A stretch of DNA of 35,927 bases from Chlorobiota bacterium (lineage in GTDB: Bacteria > Bacteroidota > Bacteroidia > Bacteroidales > F082): positions 1 through 35,927 of the forward strand of contig JAADIS010000045.1 of NCBI GenBank assembly GCA_013151215.1. The letters are read 5' to 3'. The notes beneath the pieces are model-generated. The model saw only the letters and a list, made by a program, of their open reading frames with translations. It was not told the origin of the DNA and made no database searches. The position numbers and the translations under genes are program-made. This document shows, piece after piece, positions 14,778-23,936 of the stretch. Every line of letters begins with the position of its first letter. The stretch's first letter is position 1.

Positions 14778-17700
14778 TCAATTCCCAACAACAAGCTTAT
14801 GATTATAAGTAAAATCGCCAATAGTGATCTTAACGATATAAGTTCCTGTTTTCAGCGATGAGATATTGATTGAGCTTTCACTCAAGCTAGATTCTGCTAT
14901 TGCGGTTTCGGCCATCATTTCCTGTCCTAAAAGGTTAAATATACGGATGTTATATCTTACACTTCCGGAGGTGTTGATCGAAACGCTCAAAACATCAGTC
15001 GCCGGGTTTGGATAGACCATCGTAAAATTGTCGTCAATTTTGTTTTCGTCCACGTCCAATAGATCCCTGTTTCCGGTTGCATACCATACAGGCCATTTGG
15101 CCACATCAATCAATCCGGTGGCACTGCCCGAAGGTGATATCTTATCGGCGTTTAAGCCGATAACCCCAACAATTCCAGTATTTGTGTTGCTCATGGTGCT
15201 GAACACTATCTTGTCGTCGAGCTTGGAATAATTCGGGAATCCCAGTATCGAGTTGTTGTAAATAGTATTTATATCACCTGTTTCGAGGTTAGCGCCCATA
15301 ATTTGGGTTTCGTTGCTGTTCTGATCAAAATAATCGAAGGTGATGATGAAAGGGGTGTTTTTCGAGAAAGAAGGGTTCCCGATGCTAACACCTTCCGGCA
15401 AACCGCTAAAGAGCTTAAATATATCCCCGTTTCCCCAGCTGTTCGACCCATTGTCCCAGACTTTGATAAAGCCCACGTCCCAATAGTCGATATTTTCGCC
15501 CTGGTCGTTTTGAAGTTCGTTATAAGCGTCGTAAACAATGTATTGTCCTGTATAATCCCATTCGAGGGCATCGGCATAAAGCACGTTGTTCACAAGCTCA
15601 CCTTCGGTAAAGGTGGGGCTATAAAGGTGGAATTTAGCCCATTGCTGTTTACTATAGCTATAAACCCAGATTGCCGAGTCGATGGAGGTTGTAATGGCAG
15701 CGATACGGCTTCCGTCTTTTGATACGGCTGCGTTGTCCCAGATTTGGTCGGGTGAGATCACGTCTTCGTTATAGGGGCTGGTCATTGTTATGCTTTCCAT
15801 TTCATCGTCTTCGGTTATCATAACGCCAACGGAGCCATTATCCACCAGGCTGGGATGTCTTTTTAGGGCGCTTGTGCTAATTGGCACAAAATCATTTCCG
15901 GCAGTACTTGAGATATAAAGAGTATTTTGGTCGGCGGGATTTATATCGTAACTAAGTATATAATCCTGGCCCGGGTTTACTTCTATTTCCCCTGGAGGTG
16001 CGGAGCCGCCACCGCCCCCGCCTGGCCCCTGATCGCCTATGCCGACGGCATAAAACGCATCGGAAACAGCATTGTTCTCGGCAGAGCCGCTACCGTATAT
16101 ATCCTTGGCAGCCTGCTCGAAGGCCAATCTGCAATCTATAAACTGAGATGTCTTTGTCATATAATCTGCCAAGGCGCGATAATATATTTTTTCTGCCTTA
16201 TCTTTGTTTACTGACTGTGCCAAAAGGTAAAATGCGTGATTAATTATCCCGCTATTTATATGAACCCCGCCATGGTCGTTCGACCCGGTATATTTCTCGT
16301 TCATGTGCGAGGGCTGATAACCGTTGTCGTTCAAGCTGTTTCCTCCATTGTGGGGGTCGGCCATGTCCCTGAGGGCGCCGCTTTGAAAATACGGGCTGTT
16401 GTCGGGGATTACGGCTTCGCCAATTTGCCAGTTCGACCTGTCAACCATAGCCCCGGCGATATCGGCCATTGATTCGTTAATTGCCCCGGGTTCGTTTTTA
16501 TACTCAAGGTTTGCCGTGTTTTGCACAACACCATGTGTCATTTCATGGGCTGCAACGTCCAGGCCTCCGGCCAAAGGCATAAAAACCCCTCCCCCGTTTC
16601 CATAAAACATGGCTTGTCCGTTCCAGTAGGCGTTTGCCAAGCTTTGCCCATCTTCGTCGGCAACATTTACGATGGATATGATTGTTCCCCCGGAGCCGTT
16701 AATGGAGTTTCGGCCATGAGTATTTAAATAATAATCGTAGGTAATGCTCCCGTTATAATGTGCCGATACGGAGCTTTGCTCATTCCATTGGTTGTTGGTC
16801 GAAGAAACGTAGGTGATATTGTCGTTATAAGTGTTATTTGCGTCGAGGGTTATAATCGCCCCTACCGGATTGTCGGGAATGCTGCTTTGGCCCGCATTGA
16901 ACATTGCTTTGGTAGCATCCATCATATAATATGTGCCCCCGGCAAGATAAGTGTTTATACTCCTGTTGACGCCATTTAAATCTGTTGCATTTGCCGTGGC
17001 CGGACCGTCGGTGCAAGTGCTGTTGTAGCTATCGATAATCGTTGATGTCTTGGCATCGACAAAATATTCCCAACGCTCCAGGAAATTAGGCCTTAAAGTT
17101 ATATGCCAGGCGAGTTTCCCCGAATTAATATCCCTGTCGTCGTGGTGAATTACAAGTTCGGAAACCGCAATTTCATATTCAAGCTGTTTCAAACCAAACG
17201 AATTTACCCCGCTCAGGCTTGTTAGTCCCGATACGTTGTCAAGGGCAATGTCAGCGGCTTCGTCCGCACTTACAAGAGGAATAACATCCCCAATGCCCGG
17301 TGTCGGGAAATAGGTTCCGTTGAACAAGTATATTTCGCTGTTTTTTGCATGGAGTATTACTTGGCCGCCATAAACTTTTACGCCTTTATAGTACTGCTGC
17401 ATCTTAATATGCGTATGATTAATTTCGTCTGTCCATATTTTCATTTTCCCGAACTCGGCATCCGGATTTTCAATCCTCATCGCCTTTTCGATAGTTTTTA
17501 AATACCTATGCGCCGCCCGGTCGATGTTTTCATTGCTTCTGTCAGCAAAAACCTGGCCTAGTCCTGTTTTGCTCTCAGCCATCATCAGCAGCCCGTTTTT
17601 CTCATATCTTAAATCAGAAAAATCGTTGCGGTTAATGGCATTTGGATTCCTAAAAGGAATGCTCTTGTACTGGTAAGTCCCATTGCTATACGATTTACCG

Positions 17701-17870
17701 AGATGCTCGCCGATTTCCCGGATGCCGGAAGCAGGGGTTTTTATCATAGTGCTTTTGTCAAGGGATTTTTCCTTGACCGAGAAAGGGTTGGTCGGGTTTT
17801 GCGAAAATGCGGCATTGTAAAAAAGAAACATAAATACCGCACCGAATAAAATCAAGTAGTTTTTTTTCAT
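14778..17870 (-). CDS. Secreted M4 (thermolysin-family) metallopeptidase with T9SS sorting domain
   Basis: 1030 residues from ATG at 17870. In order: signal peptide (1-23, ending AAFSQ); a propeptide with FTP/PepSY-like parts (about 60-280); the M4 catalytic domain with zinc motif HEMTH (442-446), third ligand Glu466 in NESMAD, and the His537 region HGGVHINSGIINHAF; a glycine-rich linker (about 615-622); a beta-propeller-like region (for example VSKDGSRIAAITTSIDSAIW); and a C-terminal type IX secretion sorting domain (YPNPATDVLSV ... GTYIVKITIG). It should be exported across both membranes, anchored or released, and digest extracellular protein. A small lipoprotein gene precedes it by 11 bp. 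The T9SS machinery itself is not in the window. Confidence 0.96.
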   Translation of the reverse strand: MKKNYLILFGAVFMFLFYNAAFSQNPTNPFSVKEKSLDKSTMIKTPASGIREIGEHLGKSYSNGTYQYKSIPFRNPNAINRNDFSDLRYEKNGLLMMAESKTGLGQVFADRSNENIDRAAHRYLKTIEKAMRIENPDAEFGKMKIWTDEINHTHIKMQQYYKGVKVYGGQVILHAKNSEIYLFNGTYFPTPGIGDVIPLVSADEAADIALDNVSGLTSLSGVNSFGLKQLEYEIAVSELVIHHDDRDINSGKLAWHITLRPNFLERWEYFVDAKTSTIIDSYNSTCTDGPATANATDLNGVNRSINTYLAGGTYYMMDATKAMFNAGQSSIPDNPVGAIITLDANNTYNDNITYVSSTNNQWNEQSSVSAHYNGSITYDYYLNTHGRNSINGSGGTIISIVNVADEDGQSLANAYWNGQAMFYGNGGGVFMPLAGGLDVAAHEMTHGVVQNTANLEYKNEPGAINESMADIAGAMVDRSNWQIGEAVIPDNSPYFQSGALRDMADPHNGGNSLNDNGYQPSHMNEKYTGSNDHGGVHINSGIINHAFYLLAQSVNKDKAEKIYYRALADYMTKTSQFIDCRLAFEQAAKDIYGSGSAENNAVSDAFYAVGIGDQGPGGGGGGSAPPGEIEVNPGQDYILSYDINPADQNTLYISSTAGNDFVPISTSALKRHPSLVDNGSVGVMITEDDEMESITMTSPYNEDVISPDQIWDNAAVSKDGSRIAAITTSIDSAIWVYSYSKQQWAKFHLYSPTFTEGELVNNVLYADALEWDYTGQYIVYDAYNELQNDQGENIDYWDVGFIKVWDNGSNSWGNGDIFKLFSGLPEGVSIGNPSFSKNTPFIITFDYFDQNSNETQIMGANLETGDINTIYNNSILGFPNYSKLDDKIVFSTMSNTNTGIVGVIGLNADKISPSGSATGLIDVAKWPVWYATGNRDLLDVDENKIDDNFTMVYPNPATDVLSVSINTSGSVRYNIRIFNLLGQEMMAETAIAESSLSESSINISSLKTGTYIVKITIGDFTYNHKLVVGN

Positions 17871-17881
17871 GGCTTTATTAT

Positions 17882-18286
17882 TTAATTCTTAGTGATTTCC
17901 AATAGTGAATTATAAAAGCTGTCCAGTCTTTCATTTTTCCCGGACCAGATTATCTTATTGTCGAACTTATTGCTCTTGAAATTTATGAACTTGCTCATAT
18001 TACCGGGCCCGTCATATTTTAAGGTATCGATACCCAAGGAATATGCTTGTTTAAACAGTTTTTTTGTTTGCGAATTTTTTAATTGTTTTAACAGCGAGGA
18101 ATCATTTTGCAAACCTCTGATTTTCCACAGCTTACCATCGGAAAACAGTTTGAATCTTATTGTTTGATTAGTAAACCCCCCTGAGGACCCGAAAGACAAG
18201 AGGTGGGGATTGTGCTCGTAAATCTCTTTTTGCAAGCTGCAGGAGAATATCAAAAACAGCAAACCTATCATGTAAAATTGTCTCAT
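17882..18286 (-). CDS. Small lipoprotein upstream of the M4 protease
   Basis: 134 residues from ATG at 18286. Signal with lipobox LIFSC (Cys16) gives a predicted lipoprotein of about 118 residues. The mature part (HNPHLLSFGSSGGFTNQTIR then FKLFSDGKLWKIRG) resembles small Bacteroidota proteins with an FGxxGGFT motif whose function is unknown. The M4 protease gene starts 11 bp after its stop, so both should be on one transcript. A role as protease partner or inhibitor is inference from the operon only. Confidence 0.82.
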   Translation of the reverse strand: MRQFYMIGLLFLIFSCSLQKEIYEHNPHLLSFGSSGGFTNQTIRFKLFSDGKLWKIRGLQNDSSLLKQLKNSQTKKLFKQAYSLGIDTLKYDGPGNMSKFINFKSNKFDNKIIWSGKNERLDSFYNSLLEITKN

Positions 18287-18447
18287 GTTATTTTTTGATT
18301 CGTGAAAAATGTTGAATAAAAGTAAACAATAATCATAAACTTACAAATTCGCAGGGCCCAGAAGCTTGATATTATTTATTATCCGAGCTGGTTTTATGAT
18401 TTATTGCCAGGTCGATTTATCATTTTCAGGCAACAACGCCAAATAAT

Positions 18448-18478
18448 AATAACGCTCGTTATTTTCCGTAAAATTTAC
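18448..18478. promoter_or_regulatory. Paired palindromes upstream of the PBP2 promoter
   Basis: AATAACGCTCGTTATT (18448-18463) is a perfect palindrome with 7-bp arms, and GTAAAATTTAC (18468-18478) a perfect 5-bp-arm palindrome five bases later. They end 22 bases before the -7 box of mrdA, in or just above the -33 zone, as expected of an activator or repressor site. No regulator is known to me. Confidence 0.35.
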
Positions 18479-18500
18479 GACCAGCCGTTTATTATTCTCC

Positions 18501-18508
18501 TAACTTTG
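18501..18508 (+). promoter_or_regulatory. -7 promoter element of mrdA
   Basis: TAACTTTG, a full TAnnTTTG match, 20 bases before the ATG at 18529. The -33 region is poor (TTTAC instead of TTTG). Confidence 0.5.
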
Positions 18509-18528
18509 CAATAAATTTCCCTGGGTAA

Positions 18529-20349
18529 ATGTATTCGCACAACTACAAATCGCGCAAAATAGTAATAATGGGCATTTTTGTTTTAATAGGCCTGGTATTT
18601 ATTATGCGCTTTTTTTATCTGCAAGTGCTTGACAACACATATAAATTCTCGGCCGCAAATATTGTTCTTCGTACAAAAACACAATATCCTGCCAGGGGGA
18701 TAATTTATGACCGCAACCACAAGCTTCTGGTTTACAACGATGCGGCCTACGATTTAATGGTAGTACCTCGTCAGGCTAAACATATCGATACCTTGAAATT
18801 CTGCCGTTTGGCGGGGATTAGCAAATCGGCCTATATCAAGAAAATCACCAAGGCCAAGCATTATTCATATTATAAACCTTCGGTTTTTGTCAAGCAAATC
18901 TCGAAAAAAAACTATGGGCGCCTAGCCGAGGAATTATATAATTTCCCGGGTTTCTATTCCCAGGCACGCACTCTGCGGAAATATCCCTTACCCATTGCAG
19001 GGCATTTGCTCGGAAGCATTGGCGAGGTGAACAGCCGTGAAATCAAAAAAGACGGTTTTTATAAATCGGGTGATTATATAGGGAAATCGGGTATCGAAAA
19101 ATACTATGAGAAATATCTGCGCGGCGAAAAAGGCAGCAGGCTAATCGAGGTTGACGTTTATAATCGCGAGAAAGGCAGTTATAAAAACGGGGAATTCGAC
19201 ACCATCGCCATCCCCGGCAAGGAATTGGTCTTGGGCATCGATGCCGAGCTGCAATATTATGCCGAACAATTGATGCAAGACAAATTGGGCAGCATAGTAG
19301 CCATCGACCCCAAGAGCGGTGAGATATTGACATTGGTTAGCAGCCCCACTTTCGACCCCAACAAAATGGTTGGCAGAAGCAGGTCGAAAAACTATGGGTT
19401 ATTATTGACCGACAGCCTTAAACCATTGTTAAACAGGGCAATATCGGGAACTTACCCTCCCGGATCCACTTTTAAACTAGTAAATGCCCTGGTGGCTTTG
19501 CAAGAAGGAGCAGTAAACAGAAACACCAAATTTGCCTGTCGCGGACCTCTTTCAAAACCCATAAAATGTACACATAACCATTTTTCCCCTCTTGACCTTG
19601 ACGGTGCTATCACGCAATCGTGCAATCCATATTTTTGGAATACTTTTAAGAGCACCCTTAACAGTTCGCAGTTCGCTGATTCACATGAAGGTTATGCTGC
19701 CTGGTACGAAAACGTAATTAGTTTTGGCCTGGGCAAAAGGTTCAATACCGATATCCCTTATGAAGTTTCGGGAAGCATCCCATCGGTTAAATATTTCGAC
19801 AAACTATATCATGGATCATGGAATGCGTTAACAGTAAGGTCGTTGGCAATTGGGCAAGGCGAAATTTTGGTTACCCCGATACAATTGGCCAATCTGGTGG
19901 CAATATTTGCCAACGAAGGTTTTTACTATAAGCCTCATTTTTTGAAAGAAATGCCGGGCGTTGATAGCCTGAAGCTAAAATACAGCACGAAAATCCAAAC
20001 GAACATTGAAAAAAAATACTTCAACATTGTTACAAAAGCAATGGTTGAGGTGTTTGAGGGAGAGCACGGAACAGCCCGGTGGTTTAAAATGGACAGCATA
20101 AGCCAGGCAGGCAAGACGGGGACGGTTCAAAACCCACATGGCGAGGATCATTCGTTGTTTATCGCCTATGCGCCGGTCGAAAACCCACAAATTGCAATAT
20201 CCGTGATAGTCGAGAACGGGGGATACGGCTCAAAATGGGCAGCGCCAATTGCCAGTTTGTTAATTGAAAAATATCTAAGCGGACAGGTAAAGCGCAAAAA
20301 TCTCGAAAAGAGGATTATGGACGGCAACTTGCTTGGCAAGGTCAAATAG
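18529..20349 (+). CDS. mrdA: Penicillin-binding protein 2 (peptidoglycan D,D-transpeptidase)
   Basis: 606 residues from ATG at 18529. A cytosolic tail and one membrane anchor (about 12-33) are followed by the non-catalytic dimerisation domain (RTKTQYPARGIIYDRNHKLL, AGHLLGSIGEV, KSGIEKYYEKYLRGEKG) and the transpeptidase domain with Ser313-TF-Lys316, Ser364-C-Asn366 and Lys529-T-Gly531. It crosslinks peptidoglycan in the periplasm as part of the cell-elongation machine. In most Bacteroidota it sits with mreBCD and before rodA; here neither is adjacent and an S41 peptidase gene follows after 43 bp. Assignment as PBP2 instead of PBP3 rests on the N-terminal pattern and length. Confidence 0.93.
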   Translation: MYSHNYKSRKIVIMGIFVLIGLVFIMRFFYLQVLDNTYKFSAANIVLRTKTQYPARGIIYDRNHKLLVYNDAAYDLMVVPRQAKHIDTLKFCRLAGISKSAYIKKITKAKHYSYYKPSVFVKQISKKNYGRLAEELYNFPGFYSQARTLRKYPLPIAGHLLGSIGEVNSREIKKDGFYKSGDYIGKSGIEKYYEKYLRGEKGSRLIEVDVYNREKGSYKNGEFDTIAIPGKELVLGIDAELQYYAEQLMQDKLGSIVAIDPKSGEILTLVSSPTFDPNKMVGRSRSKNYGLLLTDSLKPLLNRAISGTYPPGSTFKLVNALVALQEGAVNRNTKFACRGPLSKPIKCTHNHFSPLDLDGAITQSCNPYFWNTFKSTLNSSQFADSHEGYAAWYENVISFGLGKRFNTDIPYEVSGSIPSVKYFDKLYHGSWNALTVRSLAIGQGEILVTPIQLANLVAIFANEGFYYKPHFLKEMPGVDSLKLKYSTKIQTNIEKKYFNIVTKAMVEVFEGEHGTARWFKMDSISQAGKTGTVQNPHGEDHSLFIAYAPVENPQIAISVIVENGGYGSKWAAPIASLLIEKYLSGQVKRKNLEKRIMDGNLLGKVK

Positions 20350-20368
20350 TTTGTTCCGGTTGTTTTTA

Positions 20369-20376
20369 TATTTTTG
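20369..20376 (+). promoter_or_regulatory. -7 promoter element of the S41 peptidase gene
   Basis: TATTTTTG matches TAnnTTTG, between the mrdA stop and the ATG at 20393 (16-base leader). It would let the peptidase be expressed apart from mrdA. No good -33 element. Confidence 0.4.
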
Positions 20377-20392
20377 CAGGCAAAAGATTTAG

Positions 20393-22006
20393 ATGAGCAA
20401 CAACAGATATAAAATTTACCTGCCGATAGCGTTTTCAATGGTGTTGATAACCGGCATAATCCTAGGTTCCTACCTTAACTCGAATCAATCGTCGGGAAAT
20501 ATGATACTCCCCATTGGGAAAACAAAAACAAATAAAATTGATAATATCCTTGATTATATCGAGCGCGACTATGTTGACACCGTTGACAGGAGCTTGCTTG
20601 AGAAAGATGCGGTAAACGCCATATTGGAGGAATTGGATCCTCATTCCGCATATATTTCCGCCAGCGATTTTCACGAAATCAACGATCCGCTTTTGGGCAG
20701 CTTTGAAGGCATCGGCATTTCGTTCAGGATCGAGAAGGACAGCATCACCGTAATTAACACTATTCCGGGCGGCCCCTCGGAAAAAGTAGGCCTCATGGCA
20801 GGCGACAGGATCGTGAAGGTCAACGATACCTTGGTCGCCGGAAACGGTATTACCAACAACAAGGCCATTAGGAAGCTCAAAGGCCCCAAAGGAACAATAG
20901 TAAAAGTGGGTATTTATAGGCGCGGCATTCCTAAATTGTTGGATTTCAAGATTATGCGCGACATTATCCCTACTTATAGCCTGGACGTCGCATATATGGT
21001 TAACGATGAAATAGGTTATATTAAACTGAACAAATTCTCGGCCACGACTTACAAAGAATTCAAAAAAGCCCTCGACAAGCTGATTGCCAGCGGCATGCAA
21101 AAGCTAATCCTCGATTTAAGGGCTAATCCGGGAGGTTATTTAAATGCCGCAATCAATATAGCCGATGAGTTCCTGACTGACGGCGAGTTGATTGTTTATA
21201 CCGAAGGCAAGAACAGACCGCGCAATTATGCTTTCGCCGATGGTAAGGGAGAGTTTATAAATAAAAAGCTGATCGTCCTAATCAATGAGGGATCGGCATC
21301 GGCGAGCGAGATCGTTGCTGGAGCCATTCAGGACAACGACAGGGGGACTATTATCGGCCGACGCTCGTTCGGGAAGGGCTTGGTCCAGGAACAGATGAAC
21401 ATGGCCGACGGTTCCGCTCTGCGGCTTACCGTGGCAAAATATTATACGCCTACCGGCAGATGCATTCAAAAACCTTATGTGAAAGACGATTTTGACGATT
21501 ATTATACCGAGTCGTATCACAGATATTTATCAGGGGAAATGGAAAGTGCCGACAGCATTCATTTCAACGATTCGTTAAAGTTTGTTACCAAAGGAGGCAA
21601 GGTTGTTTATGGTGGGGGTGGTATTATGCCCGACATTTATGTGCCTTTGGTATCCGACACACTTCACAAATTTTACAACATACTGGCCAACAAAGGAATA
21701 CTGTTCCAGTTTGCCTTCGACTATACTGATAAGCATAGGGAAGAGTTAAACGCGATTACCGGTTTCGAGGAGTTTGACAAAAAGTTTAATATGTCCGACA
21801 AGGAATTTGATGATCTGTTGGAATATGCCAAGGATAAAGGAATTGAGTTTAAGGCAAAAGATGCTGCTCTGTCAAAAGACAAGATAAAAGTCTTATTCAA
21901 GGCCTTTGTTGGTAGAAACGTATTAAACGAAGCAGGCTTCTATCCGACTTATCATAAAATCGACGATACTTTTAAAAGAGCCGTTAAGGAATTCCAAAAA
22001 CAATAA
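20393..22006 (+). CDS. ctpA: S41 family C-terminal processing peptidase
   Basis: 537 residues from ATG at 20393. An N-terminal membrane anchor (about 8-24), a PDZ domain (FEGIGISFRIEKDSITVINT, then GPSEKVGLMAGDRIVKVND), and the S41 core with the catalytic Ser303 in EGSASASEI and Lys328 in FGKG, 25 residues apart as in Tsp/CtpA. It trims or degrades periplasmic proteins at their C-termini. About 180 C-terminal residues after the core include a helical tail (AGFYPTYHKIDDTFKRAVKE). It follows mrdA by 43 bp; in other bacteria Ctp enzymes process penicillin-binding proteins and wall hydrolases, which fits this neighbour (inference). It meets glmS tail to tail with only 7 bases between stops. Confidence 0.94.
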   Translation: MSNNRYKIYLPIAFSMVLITGIILGSYLNSNQSSGNMILPIGKTKTNKIDNILDYIERDYVDTVDRSLLEKDAVNAILEELDPHSAYISASDFHEINDPLLGSFEGIGISFRIEKDSITVINTIPGGPSEKVGLMAGDRIVKVNDTLVAGNGITNNKAIRKLKGPKGTIVKVGIYRRGIPKLLDFKIMRDIIPTYSLDVAYMVNDEIGYIKLNKFSATTYKEFKKALDKLIASGMQKLILDLRANPGGYLNAAINIADEFLTDGELIVYTEGKNRPRNYAFADGKGEFINKKLIVLINEGSASASEIVAGAIQDNDRGTIIGRRSFGKGLVQEQMNMADGSALRLTVAKYYTPTGRCIQKPYVKDDFDDYYTESYHRYLSGEMESADSIHFNDSLKFVTKGGKVVYGGGGIMPDIYVPLVSDTLHKFYNILANKGILFQFAFDYTDKHREELNAITGFEEFDKKFNMSDKEFDDLLEYAKDKGIEFKAKDAALSKDKIKVLFKAFVGRNVLNEAGFYPTYHKIDDTFKRAVKEFQKQ

Positions 22007-22013
22007 GGGATTT

Positions 22014-23852
22014 TTACTCAACAGTAACTGATTTCGCCAGGTTTCGAGGTTGATCGACATTGCAACCGCGCAAGACAGCGATATGATAAGCAAGTTTTTG
22101 CAGGGGTATGGAGGCAATGATAGGCGTAAACATCTCTTCCGTTTGCGGTATCTCTATCGTAAAATCGGCCATGCCCTTAACTTGTGTATCTCCTTCGGAA
22201 ACAATGGCTATCACTCTTCCCTTACGGGCTTTAACTTCTTGGATATTACTAACGATTTTTTCGTAATTACCTATGCGCGGTGCAATAAAAACAACAGGCA
22301 TGTTCTCATCTATCAAGGCTATGGGGCCATGCTTCATCTCTGCGGCAGGATAGCCTTCGGCATGTATGTAGGATATTTCTTTGAGCTTTAAGGCGCCTTC
22401 AAGCGCAACAGGAAAATTAAAGCCCCTTCCCAGGTAAAGGAAGTTGCTGACATCCTGAAACTCCACGGCAATTTCCATAATATTATCTTCCTTGTTCAGC
22501 TGCTGTTCGACCTTTGCAGGAAGAGCTTCCAACTCTGTCAGATATTGCATGAAAGTGGATGTCGGGATGCTCCCTTTAAGCTGAGCCAACCTCAGGGCCA
22601 TAAGTGTAAGAACAGTTACCTGTGCGGTAAAGGCCTTTGTGGAGGCAACCCCTATTTCAGGGCCGGCATGGGTATATGATCCTGCATGGGTAACCCTTGC
22701 AATGGACGAGCCTACAACATTGCAAATACCCAAGATTGTCGCGCCTTTTTCTTTGGCGAGCTCGATGGCCGCAAGTGTGTCGGCAGTCTCGCCCGATTGG
22801 GATATTGCGATTACCGCATCGTCTTCACCAATAATAGGGTTCCGATATCTGAACTCCGATGCATACTCAACTTCAACAGGAATACGGGCCAGGTCCTCGA
22901 ACAAATACTCACCAACCAAGGCTGCATGCCAGGATGTGCCGCAGGCAATCATTATTATTCTTTTAGCCTTGAGGAGTTTTTGTTCGTAATCAACAATTCC
23001 GCCAAGGGACACGATACCTTTGGCGGCATTTAAGCGACCGCGCATACTGTCGAGTATGGAACGCGGCTGCTCATAAATTTCCTTAAGCATAAAATGCTCA
23101 TAGCCTTCTTTTTCCAGTTGGCCTAAATTCCATTCCAGCTCATGAACATAAGGCGTTTTCTTTTGGTTTTTTATGGTTTTTATCTGAAGTTCCTCGCCAA
23201 GCTTCATATAGGCAACTTCTTCATCTTCAAGGTAAACCACATTTTTTGTATATTCTATTATTGGTGTTGCGTCCGATGCGAGGTAAAATTCGCCATCGCC
23301 TATGCCAACAACCAAGGGGCTTCCTTTACGGGCGGCGATCAGTTCGTTTGGTTTATCGTTGGAGACAATAACGATCGCATAGGCCCCTATCACCTGGTTA
23401 AGGGCAATTCTCACTGCTTCGTCAAGGCTTACTTCCTCCTTTGTTTGTATGTCGTGGATGAGGTTTACCAATACTTCGGTATCGGTATCCGACTCGAATT
23501 TATAACCTCTGTTTATCAATTCCTCCTTTAAGGGTGCGTAATTCTCGATTATACCATTATGAATAATGGCAAGTGATTTGTTTTGGGAATAGTGGGGATG
23601 GGCGTTCTTGAAATTGGGTTCGCCATGCGTTGCCCAGCGCGTATGTGCTATGCCAACGGTGGCATCGGTTTTTTTATCTTTAACGTATTCCTGCAGATCA
23701 GAAACCTTGCCCTTGGCTTTATGAATTGTTATATCGCCGTTCAGCAGGGCTACGCCGGCACTGTCATAACCTCTGTACTCAAGTCGTTGCAGACCTTTTA
23801 TTAGAATTGGATAGGCTTGTTTTTCCCCTAGATAAGCTACGATTCCACACAT
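22014..23852 (-). CDS. glmS: Glutamine-fructose-6-phosphate aminotransferase
   Basis: 612 residues from ATG at 23852 (MCGIVAYLG), the normal length. It makes glucosamine-6-phosphate from fructose-6-phosphate and glutamine, the first step to UDP-GlcNAc for wall and surface polysaccharides. Seen: Cys2 nucleophile of the class II glutamine amidotransferase domain, HTRWATHGEP, the isomerase half with two SIS domains (ACGTSWHAALVGEYLFED, SQSGETADTLAAIELAKEKG, EGALKLKEISYIHAEG), and the C-terminal LRGCNVDQPRNLAKSVTVE. No glmS ribozyme is visible in the 84 bases upstream. It lies downstream of the DUF4270 and glycogen-synthase-like genes in the same direction, an arrangement I associate with Bacteroidota. 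Confidence 0.98.
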   Translation of the reverse strand: MCGIVAYLGEKQAYPILIKGLQRLEYRGYDSAGVALLNGDITIHKAKGKVSDLQEYVKDKKTDATVGIAHTRWATHGEPNFKNAHPHYSQNKSLAIIHNGIIENYAPLKEELINRGYKFESDTDTEVLVNLIHDIQTKEEVSLDEAVRIALNQVIGAYAIVIVSNDKPNELIAARKGSPLVVGIGDGEFYLASDATPIIEYTKNVVYLEDEEVAYMKLGEELQIKTIKNQKKTPYVHELEWNLGQLEKEGYEHFMLKEIYEQPRSILDSMRGRLNAAKGIVSLGGIVDYEQKLLKAKRIIMIACGTSWHAALVGEYLFEDLARIPVEVEYASEFRYRNPIIGEDDAVIAISQSGETADTLAAIELAKEKGATILGICNVVGSSIARVTHAGSYTHAGPEIGVASTKAFTAQVTVLTLMALRLAQLKGSIPTSTFMQYLTELEALPAKVEQQLNKEDNIMEIAVEFQDVSNFLYLGRGFNFPVALEGALKLKEISYIHAEGYPAAEMKHGPIALIDENMPVVFIAPRIGNYEKIVSNIQEVKARKGRVIAIVSEGDTQVKGMADFTIEIPQTEEMFTPIIASIPLQKLAYHIAVLRGCNVDQPRNLAKSVTVE

Positions 23853-23883
23853 ATTTATTTCTTAGTTCAAAAAAATCAACAGG

Positions 23884-23913
23884 CAAATTTACGAATATTA
23901 AAACCAGAACAAA
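23884..23913 (-). promoter_or_regulatory. Promoter of glmS
   Basis: The minus strand shows TAAATTTG (23884-23891), a TAnnTTTG match, with TTTG (23910-23913) 18 bases upstream in the -33 position; the leader is 31 bases. It lies between the glmS ATG and the DUF4270 stop, so glmS can be expressed independently. Confidence 0.6.
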
Positions 23914-23936
23914 GATTTTATGCGATGTTTCCGGTT

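Noticed and set aside
20462-21100. 212-codon open frame antisense to ctpA
   Set aside because: No family pattern; explained by the codon bias of the S41 peptidase gene on the other strand.
23853-23936. glmS ribozyme
   Set aside because: The 84 bases before glmS hold only a promoter; there is no room for the ribozyme fold, which is also not expected in this phylum.
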